Below the pieces are notes generated by a model. It did no database searches, was not told the origin of the DNA, and saw nothing but the letters and a program-made list of their open reading frames with translations. From the NCBI GenBank assembly GCA_020466095.1, contig CM035808.1, forward strand, positions 69,832,829 through 69,896,828: 64,000 nt of DNA. The letters are read 5' to 3'. The stretch is from Chlorops oryzae. Taxonomy: Eukaryota; Arthropoda; Insecta; Diptera; Chloropidae. Each line of letters begins with the position of its first letter. Positions within the stretch are counted from its first letter, which is position 1. The position numbers were made by a program, and so were the translations under genes. Positions 12,200-22,316 of the stretch are shown here, piece after piece.

Positions 12200-13237
12200 A
12201 GAGTTTAATGTTATAATGCAAGAAGACAGAATAAAACAGATCCGTGTAAACGATATAAACATTTTCTTTGATAGATACTGGCTCTGATGCGACTATAATT
12301 GCAAAAAGTGAGTTCGACAAGCTTAATATGGAAATGACCAAAATACGTGTGAGTTGTTCGGTTTGGTAAAGCAAAAAAATACCGTTGGGAAATGCAAGTG
12401 TACAGTTAAGTTGATAATTTTAAAACATTCAAAACGTAATATCGTAACAGACGTAATGGAAATTTAATATGATTTTGGGTTACGATTTTACGAAAATTTA
12501 ATATTTCGTGCAAAAAGGAACGTTTTATACTCCAAACGAATAATGCAAATCAGTTAACACCAACGGTATAATATAATCGAATCACCATGAAAAAATGTCC
12601 GATCAATTCAAAGTGCTACGTAATATCACTACAATTCAATAAGACTTGAAAAAGAAGCGAATTAAAGAAATAGCTGGATCAATGAAAACTGTGATAATTC
12701 TCCAAAAGTCGTTCCGGCATAAAAAAGCTGTAAGAAGCAAAAATTTGATTGGCTTAAAAGGGATATTCGTAATCAAATCAGGAGTCGCAGGTAATGGTTC
12801 AAAAAAAAGGTCAGTCAATTTACAGAATATTTGGATTTTGAAAATTGAATTTTCGATGTTCTAAAAATTTTTTCAATGCCTATCATAAAGATGTTTCGTC
12901 AAGCTGCAAAAGGCAAATATTTTACAGTCAGGACTTGGAAAATGGCTTTTCCCGTTATAATTGAGGGCAGAAAAGGACACTGCGTTAAAAAAAGGCTGTT
13001 GAATTAAACAAGGCACATTTGGTTTCTGTAACTCGCCTTGCTGTTTTCATTTTGCTCATAAACCTATTTTTCGAACACATTAATAAAAATAATGGAGATA
13101 TATGCGAAATTTTGTACGCGAAAACGAAGACTGTCGAAATAAAAATATGTTAGAGAAACCTGATGGGACTAAGTTAATGAGAAATGCATTTTTGAAAAAC
13201 CGGAAAATTATTTCTTGGTACATGTAAAAATGGAGAT
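12200..13237 (+). pseudogene. Unit 4 protease and RT, error-rich
   Basis: Readable in order but with a missing or extra base every 20-40 bp: protease words (GATACTGGCTCTGATGCG at 12275), RT words (GATTGGCTTAAAAGGGATAT near 12747, AAAGGCAAATATTTTACAGTC near 12908) and the GFCNSPA-coding stretch near 13020. Between 13060 and 13237 the sequence jumps from the APFGF region to late RNase H, so the RT catalytic box, thumb and first half of RNase H are deleted. Confidence 0.6.
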
Positions 13238-13807
13238 ATGCCAACAAAGAAATTCAGACACTATCTACTCGACATACACTTTAAGTTGGTCACAGATTGT
13301 TCGGCATTCAAGCACACTGTAAACAAAACAGACGTCCCAAGCGAGGTAGCTCAGTGGATTCCACATTTGCAAGACTACAGATATGAAATCGAACTCAGAA
13401 GTGGAAATAATAAGCGACACGTTGATTCCCTAAGTCGGTATCCGCAAATATTATATATTTCGACGGAAGTCTCTGCTCGTTTGAAACAGGCACAACATCG
13501 TGACAAACAAATGAAAGCTGTTTTTGAAATTTTGAAAGATAGGCCTTACGATATTTTCAAAATAAAAGGCGACGTCCTTTATAAAGTTGTCAACGGAGCA
13601 GACCTAATTGCAATCCCTAAAGCTATGGAACAGGAGATTATTCGAAATGCGCACGAAGTAGGACACTTTTCGAAGGAGAAAACCATGCATGAGATTAAGC
13701 AGTATTATTGGATTCAGCACTTAGAAAGAAAAGTTGAGCAACTAATAAGAAACTGTGTCAAATGCATCATATCTAACCGGAAATCAGGAAAAAGGAGGGT
13801 TATTTAA
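13238..13807 (+). pseudogene. Unit 4 RNase H C-part and integrase zinc region
   Basis: 189 readable residues. The start (HFKLVTDCSAFKHTV, RWIPHLQDYRYEIELR-like) is the C-terminal half of Ty3/Gypsy RNase H; HVDSLSRYP is the family's end motif. The integrase N-terminal zinc-binding domain follows: HEVGHFSKEKTMHEIKQYYW, then CVKCIISNRKSG, giving an HHCC set. The frame ends at an A5 run (13790s) where one more A would keep phase with the catalytic core. Unit 2 has the same defect. Confidence 0.75.
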
Positions 13808-14346
13808 ACTGTATCGAGAAGGGCAACTCTCCACTCAACACGCTGCATGTCGACCATCTAGGTCCGATGGACGCAACAGGAAAGTTGTACAAGTATATTT
13901 TTGCCGTCGTCGATGGATTTACCAAATTTGTGTGGCTCTATCCTACAAAATCCACTGGACAGGAAGAAGTTATACGGAAGTTGCAGGATTGGTCAATCTT
14001 CTTCGGATACCCAGCAAGAATAATTAGCGACCGTGGTGCTGCATTTTTGTCTAACGCGTTCGGTGACTTTGTCAAGACGAATGGCATGGAACATGTCGTC
14101 ACCACTACAGGGGTCCCCAGAGGCAACGGCCAGATAGAGCGCGTCAATCGAACGATTCTATCAGTTATCGCGAAGAAGGCATCAGCTGATACAAGCAAAT
14201 GGTTTAAGTATGTGCATGAAGTTCAAAAAGCGATAAATTCTTTTTTTCAGAGCACATTTAATTCAACACCTTTCGAGCTTATGTTTGGCATTAAGATGCG
14301 GAATGGACTTAACAATCAAGTCATTGAGGCAATTCAAGATAGATGA
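13808..14346 (+). pseudogene. Unit 4 integrase catalytic core
   Basis: Open from 13867. DDE catalytic residues lie in LHVDHLGPMD, IISDRGAAFLS and GNGQIERVNRT with family-like spacing. The core matches unit 2 except for a few substitutions (for example NSTPFELMF, where unit 2 has NSTHFELMF). It ends at TGA 14344-14346, where a frameshift separates it from the C-terminal domain in the overlapping frame. Confidence 0.8.
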
Positions 14347-14729
14347 ACCACAATTTCGAAGAAGAACGTCAGCAGTTACGTAACGCTGCTAAACAAGAAA
14401 TCGTCAAAGCCCAGGGAAACTACAAAAGGAACTACGACAAAAAACGCAAAGAAGACCATGTGTACGCAATTGGAGATCTCGTAGCAATAAAACGTACGCA
14501 ATTCTTCGCCGGAAGGAAGTTAGCGAGTGAGTTTCTTGGCCCGTACGAAGTCACTAAAGTTAAAAGCCACGGACAATACGTTGTTCACAAAGCAGCGGAT
14601 ATAGAAGGTCCAAATGAAACTTCTACGAGTTCGAATAATATGAAATTGTGGTGTTATGCAACGGAGCGTAACGATCTATCATCATCTGGGACAGATGAAG
14701 AGGAGCCGGATGGGCGAATGAAATGGTGA
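14343..14729 (+). CDS. Unit 4 integrase C-terminal (GPY/F-like) domain
   Basis: 128 residues, overlapping the core frame by 4 bases. FLGPYEVTKVKSHGQYVVH is a GPY/F-type module found at the end of many Ty3/Gypsy integrases. The flanking YKRNYDKKRKEDHVYAIGDLVAIKR stretch is the usual basic linker and small beta domain. The tail is acidic (SSSGTDEEEPDGRMKW). Only unit 4 retains it, which marks unit 4 as the unit carrying the element's original 3' side. Confidence 0.7.
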   Translation: MNHNFEEERQQLRNAAKQEIVKAQGNYKRNYDKKRKEDHVYAIGDLVAIKRTQFFAGRKLASEFLGPYEVTKVKSHGQYVVHKAADIEGPNETSTSSNNMKLWCYATERNDLSSSGTDEEEPDGRMKW

Positions 14730-15127
14730 AGACAGGGCGTTAGCGTGAGCAGTAGTGGAGACGGGGAGAAAGAATTAAAGGATAGTGAAAAAAAAGGACA
14801 TGAAAAACGGAAAAGAGTCATAGAGCCAGTCGTTAAGAGTTTCTCCACGCAAGTATTTGACTTAAAAGAGTCGTTTAAAGTTGTCTCAAATCGTTTAAAG
14901 TTGTTTTAAAAAAGTCGTACATTATCTAAAGTTGTAAATCGGTAAACGAAAAGTCGTGTTCAAGTTGTAAAATCATAGAGACTTCTATTGTTAAGTGAAA
15001 TTTGAATTCTTAATTTAAGGAAGGAGGAAGAACAACGTTGTTTTTAACAAATTGGGGGTTTTCATTTCTTATAAGCACAATTTTTTCGATTTTTCACAAT
15101 TTTCAGTAGGCTGGGGTTGCGTAGAAT
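14730..15127 (+). other. 3' tail of element A: untranslated region and possible polypurine tract
   Basis: There is no frame. Short direct repeats of CGTTTAAAGTTGT-like words occur at 14871-14930. A purine run AAGGAAGGAGGAAGAA near 15017 is a candidate polypurine tract just before an LTR start, but only about 95 bp follow before the poly-T tail of the next element, so any 3' LTR is truncated. I cannot place its edge. Confidence 0.35.
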
Positions 15128-16842
15128 TTTTTTTTTATCAACTTTTCAAATTTATTTATCGTATCACTCGTATTTATCCGAGTCTAACAATAAGTCATAG
15201 AATCTTATATGTAGTTGCACGTTAATTACATTTTATGAAGCATTATTAAACTTAATAATACGTATATAAATGCAATTACTTCTATGTTACGGGCTTCAGA
15301 CAAGGAAACCTGGACTTTAATCTGGATATAAGTGGAATTGATGAAGTGCCGGTTCATTTTAATGGAAAAAGTGCAAGGAAGCATAACGAGAGGATAAGTG
15401 AGTCTTTAGAATTCGACTTTTGCAAGTTTTGATATAGGAATTATCAATCGAGGATCGAGTTGGTGCAATGGACTGCACTATATTTACGCGGCTTAATTTG
15501 ATACAGGAATATTGTTCGAGGATTGAGTTTATGCAATAGACCTCATTATATTTACACGGCTTATTACTCTATGAACGAGGTAAGCGGAGGACTGCTAGAA
15601 TTCCAGATTGGATTGCTGGTCGGTCGTTTCTTTTTAATCTTGAGCGAGAAGATGTAGTTGCAAGTCCTCTAGCGAGAGGATTTATATTATATGAGTTTCG
15701 AGTTTATGATAATATTTTAGTTTGGCCTTTGTAAATTCGCATTTAACCATCTCTATGTTGAGGTCTCTATGGATGTGTTCGTTTTTACCAAACCAAGGTG
15801 CTCCCGTAATAGATCTATAAATTTTTGACTGTGCTCGTTGAAGTATAATATATCGATAATTGATGCGCTGGCGTTTCCATACAGTTGTAAACCGTACAAC
15901 CATATCGGTTTTATGGCTTGATTATATAAGAGGATTTTATAGTCAAGTTTAAGAGGGGAGCGACTATTCATTAGCCAGTGCAGACTAACAGCTTTGAGTT
16001 TCATTTGGGTTCTCTTTGCTTCGATATGTTTGCGCCAAGTCAGTCTTCTATCCAAGTGAATTCCGAGATAAGTTACTTCTTCAACTTGAGGGATTCGAGT
16101 GTTGTTTAAGTATACATCTGGAGCGATACCTCTTTTTAGTGTAAACGTTATGTGATGAGATTTTTGTTCGTTGACATTAATACGCCAGCGAGATAGCCAA
16201 GTTTGGATTTCATTCAAATGCATTTCGAGCTGGTTGGCCGCTATCATCACCTTATTGTGTCTACTTAAGAATGCTGTATCATCGGCAAACGTCGATGTGA
16301 CAAGATGCTGACTGATACGAATGTCGGCTGTAAATATAAGATATAAGAATGGACCCGCAACACTACCTTGCGGGACTCCGGCACTAATTTCAATTTCTTT
16401 TGTTATAATTGAATTTTGTTTAACTTGAAATCTTCTATTGTTCAAGTAAGATTCAAGAACTGCATGTACGTTTTGTGGAAGAAAATGTCTAATTTTATAT
16501 CTAAGCCCATCATGCCAAACTTTGTCGAATGCTTGCTGAACATCTAAAAATACCGCAGTGCAGTACTCACGTTGCTCGTATGCAGTTATAATTTCATTTG
16601 TGATTCGATTTACTTGCGCAATTGTGTCGTGTTTTTTCCTAAATCCAAACTGATGAGAGGGAATTATGTTTTTCTGTGGCACAAATGGCGACAATTTTAA
16701 AATCAGAAGCTTTTCGAAAAGTTTGGAAAGACAAGGAAGGAGGCTAATTGGCCTATATGATGAAGCTTGTGTAGGGTATTTTCCTGGTTTTCGTACCATT
16801 GTAATAACTGATGTCTTCCATTGTTTTGGGAAATATCCATAC
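15128..16842 (-). mobile_element. Jockey-like LINE, 5'-truncated, cut by hAT
   Basis: Minus-strand non-LTR element. Its poly(A) tail appears as a T run at 15128-15137. The 3' untranslated region spans to about 15680, and the RT ORF follows up to 16842, where hAT sequence begins. The 3' region holds two diverged ~66-bp direct repeats (about 15432-15497 and 15498-15564), both with CGAGGAT(C/T)GAGTT and ATATTTAC(G/A)CGGCTTA. No target duplication could be found because the 5' end is replaced by another element. Confidence 0.7.
15682..16842 (-). pseudogene. Jockey-clade reverse transcriptase
   Basis: The frame runs from the hAT border down to 15753, with a shift near 15840 into a second frame reaching 15682. 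Motifs in order: RPISLLPCLSKLFEKL, HQFGFRKKHDTIAQVNR, AVFLDVQQAFDKVWHDGL (motif A), ISAGVPQGSVAGP (motif B), STFADDTAFLS (motif C, FADD) and YLGIHLDRRLTWRKHI (thumb). In the family this enzyme primes reverse transcription at a nicked target. The endonuclease domain and the RT start are missing. The first 24 residues of the open frame above 16842 come from the hAT terminus, not from the LINE. The C-terminus reads TGAPWFGKNEHIHRDLN in the second frame, as in the LINE at 44 kb. Confidence 0.85.
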
Positions 16843-17034
16843 CAGGGATCGGCAATAATCCTATTTTCCGCATTATTTTTTTGAATTAATGCCGAATATA
16901 TGAATATTTCCATTTCTTATTACATATAATTATGGATTAATGAAAATTCAAAAATTTCAAATTTAACATTTTCGATTTGTGTGATATTGTTAAATTCAAA
17001 TTCTAAAAATATGAATTGACATATAGCAGAGATG

Positions 17035-17455
17035 GGCACTTTGCACTACCACTAAATTTGCACTAACACTACTTGCTTAGTTGTAGTGCAAATTAATTTT
17101 GAACTATCACTAAAATTTTTAGTGCAAGTGAAAACGACTTGCACTATCACTAAAATTTTTAGTGCAAGTGAAAACATTAGCACTATCACTAAAATATTTA
17201 GTGCAAGTGAAAACGATTTGCACTATCACTGAAATTTTTAGTTCAATTGAAAACGATTTGCACTATCACTAAAATTGTTAGTGCAAGTGAAAACGATTTG
17301 CACTATCACTAAAATTTTTAGTGCAAGTGAAAACATTTGCACTATCACTAAAATATTTAGCGCAAGTGAAAACAACTTGCACTATCACTAATTTTTAGTG
17401 TTAGTTAAAATGAAATGCACTATCACTAAAACTTTTAGTGCTAGTTAAAATCTTA
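17035..17455. repeat. 40-bp minisatellite inside hAT
   Basis: About ten units of roughly 40 bp, each built on CACTATCACTAAAATTTTT and AGTGCAAGTGAAAACGATTTG with small changes. Each unit is itself partly palindromic (CACTA...TAGTG). It occupies the place of the hAT transposase C-terminal coding region and ends against the last recognisable exon. Confidence 0.85.
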
Positions 17456-18660
17456 AGTGGCTGCTAAAAAAATTTCCATTATCATTAAAAAAAATTTCAA
17501 TGTGATCAGCGTTCATGTCCTGCGTTAACTCAGTGATATCTTCTTGGAAGAATGATTTGCCTATTTGGACTCCAAATTCCTTGAAGACTTTTACGAAATT
17601 GGAACCATTATCTGTGATAGTAGCAATTACCTTGTCATTAGGAAGGTTGAATGACTTATGTATGCTATCGATCATATTTGCGACTCTGTCGTAAGTATGA
17701 TCGCCTTCAAATCGCCGACAGGCTAACGCATACGATTTACGTTTGAAGTTGGAGTTATCGATCTATATGTGAATGTAGAATGAATTATGAAATATTGCAA
17801 AAATTATAAATTTTTTTTTAGTTCATCCAACATTATTACGCAAAAAAAACTAACCCAATGAACCGTCATTCCTAAAAAACGTCGATTTGGACTTGACCAT
17901 ATATCGGCTGTTGTACACAAAAATTTAACTTCAGACAATTCACTTCTTATAGAGGACATTATAGCTTCATGGTCACACAATATTCTCCGAGTTAGGGTTC
18001 CGGCCGAAAGGTGTTGGAGTGCTTTACCACCTCTTTTAATCGTCATATCTTTTGCGTTAGAAAACGAATGTTAATGGCAACATCTAACCCTTTAAGGTAA
18101 CTCACCGTCGAATATTTTTCTAAATGAAGGCGATTCAACAGTTTTCAACGATACTAATGATTCCAGAACATAATTGACAACATTGTCTTCAAATTGTGCT
18201 TGTGAAAAAGTACAAAAAGTTTTATGTTCATAAGTGACCAATCTTATTTGATTTGCTTTTGTAATAGCGTACTGGTTGTATTCGTCAAGCTTCCGTTTGT
18301 GAGCTTTCTGAAAATTGATCCAGAGATTGTATGGTACTTATTTAGTTCTTCTTTACACAATTGACAAATTGCTTTAATTTTTCCACTGACGGATGCTTTG
18401 TTCTGATCAGGAATGAAAAATGTACCATCAAGATAAGCTCGGCGATTGCATTCATTTAGTATTTCGCCTTTCATATTACTTCTTGAACTCCCACAAGGCC
18501 CAGACCCAAACATACCATCTTCAAGGTGAACCAAGGATTCATCCGAATCTTGGTAGTCGAAAAGATCTATATCAATAAGATCTACCTCATGGGAAGGATC
18601 ATTTGAACTATTTTTAATTTCGGATGAGCCTCCAGCTGCTAAATTCATTTCGTTGGACAT
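17445..18660 (-). pseudogene. hAT transposase, three exons, C-terminus missing
   Basis: ATG at 18660. Exon 1 (18660 to ~18107) holds an acidic N-terminus and a BED-like zinc finger start (AICQLCKEELNKYH), with a one-base shift near 18245, then FEDNVVNYVLESLVSL. The intron has donor GTGAGT at 18106-18101 and an AG acceptor next to 18048. Exon 2 (18048-17855) reads KRGGKALQHLSAGT and FLCTTADIWSSPNRRFLGMT, a classic hAT catalytic-domain block. The second intron runs from GTTAGT to AG at 17763. Exon 3 (17762-17445) reads DNSNFKRKSYALACRRFEGD, a nearby HTYDRV, and TITDNGSNFVKVFKEFG. The C-terminal dimerisation region is lost to the minisatellite, so the protein is not functional. Exon joins keep the reading phase, which supports the intron calls. 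Confidence 0.8.
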
Positions 18661-19096
18661 TTCAGAAACGCCTTTTCGAAATTTTCATATATATTAAATG
18701 CTATATTTATAAATTTATTCCACGAATTTTTTATCTGAAATTCTTGATTATTAAAACAATAAAAAATTGTAAAAAAATAACTGCTGATTTTTCAAATAAT
18801 CCAAAATTTCAAAGATCTGATTTTTGAGCGCCTGAATATTCCGAAATTTCGAAATTAAAATTTTTGATTGTCCAATATTCAATAACTCTCACATTTAAAT
18901 TTTGGGTTTTTTTAGTAGTCCTAATTTTAAGTTTTATTATTATTTTTAGAATTTGAATTTAACAATATCACACAAATCGAAAATGTTAAATTTAAAATTT
19001 TGGAATTTTCATTAATCCATAATCATAAAATGAAAATATCTGAATGTACTATAATCTGAAAATGAAAATTTAAAATTGTTTTTCTGCCGATCCCTG

Positions 19097-19570
19097 CTGC
19101 TGGTTTACATTTGAAGAATTTGCAACTCTTTAAGCTCAAATTGAAAGTATACTTAACTCACGTCCCATCTCGCCTTTAAGTAATGATCCTTTAGACCCAT
19201 TGCCACTACCTTCCGGCCATTTCATTAAAGGCGCTCCACTTCCGGGCATCCCAGAACCGGATAAGCAAAGTTTATCTCTAATCAACAGATGGGAAAATCT
19301 CATGGTTCTTCATCACCAATTCAGCGGACGCTGGAAAGAAGAATACTTACGAGAGCTTCAAAAACGACATAAAAGGAAATCGCCGCAAACCAATATTAGG
19401 TGATTTTGTGCTCATTCGAGACGACATGCTCTCCTCTACTGAATGGAGGAGCGGCCCAATCACCGAACTGCACCCAGGCGGTGCTGGTTATATCCGCATA
19501 ACGACCATCCGCACGAGCACGGGCTCTATACTTCGTCCTGTCACCAAACTAGTGGTTTTACCCCATTGAA
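19097..19570 (+). pseudogene. BEL/Pao integrase C-terminal fragment
   Basis: Begins exactly at the hAT edge with codons for the EEFATLLARIEGVLNSRP-like BEL integrase block, here with a stop. It continues as GHFIKGAPLPGIPEPD and LSLINRWENLMVLHHQFSG (open 19200-19403) and, after a frameshift near 19400, GDFVLIRDDML and a beta-rich tail ending at TGA 19568. This is the usual end of BEL/Pao pol. The same block is found again at 30958-31080. It is degraded and has no partner LTR nearby. Confidence 0.8.
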
Positions 19571-19780
19571 CATGCCCTTTTTTCTTACTTCTCTGATATA
19601 CATTTAGGTCAATGTGTGCCAAGCCAAATCGCGTATTTTGCCACTTGTTTTTCAATGCATATATATTTAGATATTCTATATGTACGCTATTCATGTTATT
19701 TGTGCATAAACTTACTCTATAGCTTACTCTCATTTGTTTTAAATATCCTCACTAAATCCAAATCTTCGACGGTATATTTT
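19571..19780. other. Spacer, no recognised feature
   Basis: T-rich sequence with no frame worth calling. Its right end, GGTATATTTTCAG at 19772-19784, looks like a splice acceptor leading into the zinc-knuckle frame. Confidence 0.4.
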
Positions 19781-19784
19781 CAGA

Positions 19785-20332
19785 TCCCTTCCGTGCCCGT
19801 TGTGCAAGGCGGAGCACGACTTAAAACGCTGTCGGTGTTTCTTGGCTCAGAGTCCAGAGCAGAGAAGGAGAACGGCGAAGAGGCTCTCGTTTTGCCTGAA
19901 TTGCTTGGCACGGCCGCACCGATTAGACACCTGCATCTCGAAGGGAAGGTGCCAAGTTGGCCAGGCACCACAGCATGCTTTGCTGCATGTCAAAGCGAAG
20001 GCATCCACCACGGGCAAGGCAAAAGTAGCCACCACGGCCAAGGCAAAAGTCATCACAACGGCCACCCCAAAAAAAAACTCCTCAAGCGCAGGAAAAAGAT
20101 GCCCGAGCGATACTCGAGGCACGCAGAGCAAAAGACATTGGAACCAACGTTCGTTTCCGACGGAATCAAGCAACCGAATATACCCCCCTTAAACGGACAT
20201 CAGGTGCTCAGGATCGCCTCCGGGTGAGAAATATTAACACTCTGGAAAATGATGCACTTAAAGCATCTTCCTCCTCTCTCCTAGATGAAATCATCCAGGG
20301 ACTTAATATGTTGTGGAAAAAATTACAATAAA
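19785..20332 (+). pseudogene. Gag-like zinc-knuckle protein fragment
   Basis: Directly after TTTTCAG the frame reads CPLCKAEHDLKRC, then SFCLNCLARPHRLDTC and HALLH. This is the cysteine-rich block typical of BEL/Pao and related insect gag proteins, with the third cluster weakened (RCQVGQ in place of a CXXC). A run of lysine/alanine/threonine repeats follows (KAKASTTGKAKVATTAKAK). The frame shifts at an A5 run near 20092 and then continues to TAA 20330-20332 (INTLENDALKASS, GLNMLWKKLQ). No start ATG is obvious upstream of the acceptor, so an upstream exon would be needed. It may belong to the BEL fragment on its left, but the order (integrase then gag) means two different copies. Confidence 0.55.
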
Positions 20333-20774
20333 TGCAAGGCTGGCGATATTTCGACGCTCTCTAGCTTAAGCACATCTGAATTATAAAACTGAACTCTATA
20401 AATCTAATAATTTGAATTTTAAACACCCTAGCGTAAGCACTCACATTTGGATTATATAAACTCTCACATTGAAGTAACTCTTGAATTCTCTAAACTCAGC
20501 TAGTCTAAGATCATTTTCATCTTCCTTTGATTTATCTCAATACAATTCGACAAAAGCAACAGGAAGGTTTTTGTTGTGCCGAGTACGTCCAAATGTCAAA
20601 TATGTTGTTGTGAATACAGAAGTTTTAATATCAACTAATGAATACAAAAACAAATTTTGAAAAAATAAAATTTGTGACATTTAAATGGGAAAATAATAAA
20701 ATAAGAAGAAGACAGATGTGCTACTAGTACCACCTTATTAAATACACCTTGGATTTATCTATAATCAGCTAGTA
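20333..20774. other. No recognised feature
   Basis: AT-rich sequence without an open frame of note. Repeated words GAACTCTATAAATCTAA and AACTCAGCTAGT(C)TAAGATC recur loosely at 20388, 20495 and 20763, suggesting an old local duplication. Confidence 0.3.
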
Positions 20775-21075
20775 CAAGATCGCTTTATTTTAGTTTGTCA
20801 ATTTTAGTTTCTAAATTTTAGGTTTTTACATTTTGTTTCTTAATTTTAGTTTTTCAATTTAATTTTCTTATTTTTGAAAATTTAGTTTTAGTTTTTTAAT
20901 TTTTGATTTTCAATTTTAGTTTTTTAAATTTGGTTTTTCAAAATTAATTTTTGAGTTTTAGTTATTTCATTTAAAAGTTTTAATTTTAGTTTCTTGATTT
21001 AAAGTTTCTGAATTTTAGGTTTTAATTTTGGTTTAAAAGTTAGGTTTTTTAATTTAAGTTTTTGAAATTCAGTTT
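20775..21075. repeat. TTTTAGTTT-type degenerate repeat, left block
   Basis: Short words TTTTAGTTT(C/T)T(T/G)AATTTTAG repeat with high variation for about 300 bp. It is the same repeat as the 3-kb field starting at 27547. Confidence 0.8.
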
Positions 21076-21580
21076 GTCAAGATGAGGGCAACAAATGAGG
21101 GAGACGTACCTGATACTCCGTTGATGAACCTGGGGGATGCCGGGTACGTCGATTGATATGTCGGTTTGCGCGACGCGGTTGATTTTATTGTACTTTGCAA
21201 CGGTATGTTAAATTCGTTGCCACTTCTCCTTTTTTTTTGTTTTTGTTTTGTTTTTGGTTTTGTGTTATTTCAATTCAATTTTCTTTTTTTGTTGTAATTC
21301 ACTTTGAATTTTATATATATTTAGTTTTGTAATTCACCTTTAAATTTTATATATTTTCTTTATTGGAGTTCACTTTTTAATTTTGGGATTTTTCCTCTTT
21401 CCTTACTCTATCTATATTTTTTGTTTTGTTTGGATTTTCTTTTAATTTTGACGTTTTGCCAGCGCGTGAGCGAGTTGTTAACGCGAAGAGACTTTTTCGA
21501 CATGGAAGAGGGCAGCGCGCAGTCCTCCCAGGCAGCGCTGCCGGTTAGCGCAGTCGAACGCGAAAAAGAAACTCAATAAG
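21076..21580. other. Unique sequence between repeat block and element G1
   Basis: Contains a T-rich stretch (21225-21450) and a GC-richer part near 21465-21570 with GAGCGAGTTGTTAACGCG. I see no open frame or known motif. After removal of G1 it would continue directly into 27489. Confidence 0.3.
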
Positions 21581-21584
21581 ATTG

Positions 21585-22269
21585 TGTAATTGGGTGGCTC
21601 TCCCGTGCCACACAATTTTCTGTTCGCGACGCGGTGCTACTGCTACTTCGTAGGTTCATACGACAAAGTAAATTCGCGACGTACTATTTTGAGCGGTTAA
21701 ATTTACTTTATTTGTCTAAAACAATACACTTACAATCACGTGTGAAAATGTATAAAATGAAAACGTATGCGAACTAAACAAACAGCAAGCCGTTGACTCC
21801 GCCGAGAGATTTTCCCCTGCTAGAGTTACAGCGTGGCTGATCAAATTCGGAACAAGTCTTGTCAGCCAAGTGTGTCCAGCGTAACAAGAATTGCAAACCG
21901 AAGTCGCTAAAAGAATGAATTTAATTACTGACAATTCCGCTGCTTTTATAGCCTAAAATCGTGGTCAAAAGCTTTACAAATGTTTTACAATTTAATTCAA
22001 CTTATTCAACACAGTGAAATGCGTGCTCATCATGCGCCGACAGCTAGTGGTGGATTGACTCTGGCATTTATATGATAAAAGCTTTCTTGCAAGCCCTGCA
22101 CAGATGTTCACGCATATAACTATGCTTTCTTGCAAGCCCTGCACAGATGTTCACGCATATAACTATGCTTTCGTAAAAGCTTAAGCTAAAGTTTACATGA
22201 TGTTAACATGACTGCCTTTGTATTCAAAAAAATATAATAATAAGAAAAAATAACAATTGATCTGCTTCA
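21585..22269 (-). repeat. G1 3' LTR (685 bp)
   Basis: On the plus strand it starts TGTAATTGGG and ends CTGCTTCA. It contains a perfect tandem duplication of a 43-bp block (GCTTTCTTGCAAGCCCTGCA...) at about 22081-22166 that occurs once in the other LTR. AAAGGGGGAGAC (minus, 22281-22270) abuts it as a polypurine tract. Confidence 0.9.
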
Positions 22270-22281
22270 GTCTCCCCCTTT
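22270..22281 (-). promoter_or_regulatory. G1 polypurine tract
   Basis: Minus strand AAAGGGGGAGAC directly before the 3' LTR, the standard primer for plus-strand DNA synthesis. Confidence 0.8.
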
Positions 22282-22316
22282 GATGGTGAAATCGTCCCGA
22301 TGAGTCATCAAAACCG

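Larger units (their letters stand above)
16843..19096 (-). mobile_element. hAT DNA transposon with CAGGGATCGGCA ends
   Basis: 2254 bp. The left end starts CAGGGATCGGCA and the right end finishes TGCCGATCCCTG. Further in, about 85 bp at 16930-17015 is the near-perfect inverse of 18945-19030, so the inverted arms are long. It encodes a BED-type transposase with introns on the minus strand, but the 3' third is replaced by a minisatellite. The 8 bp outside each end differ (ATCCATAC and CTGCTGGT), and the flanks belong to different elements. Confidence 0.8.

Noticed and set aside
17035..17455. CRISPR-like array of 40-bp repeats
   Set aside because: Units are contiguous without unique spacers, in an insect transposon: a minisatellite.
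19616..20227. 203-codon frame overlapping the zinc-knuckle frame
   Set aside because: The cysteine pattern is in the other frame; only its last part coincides after the frameshift.
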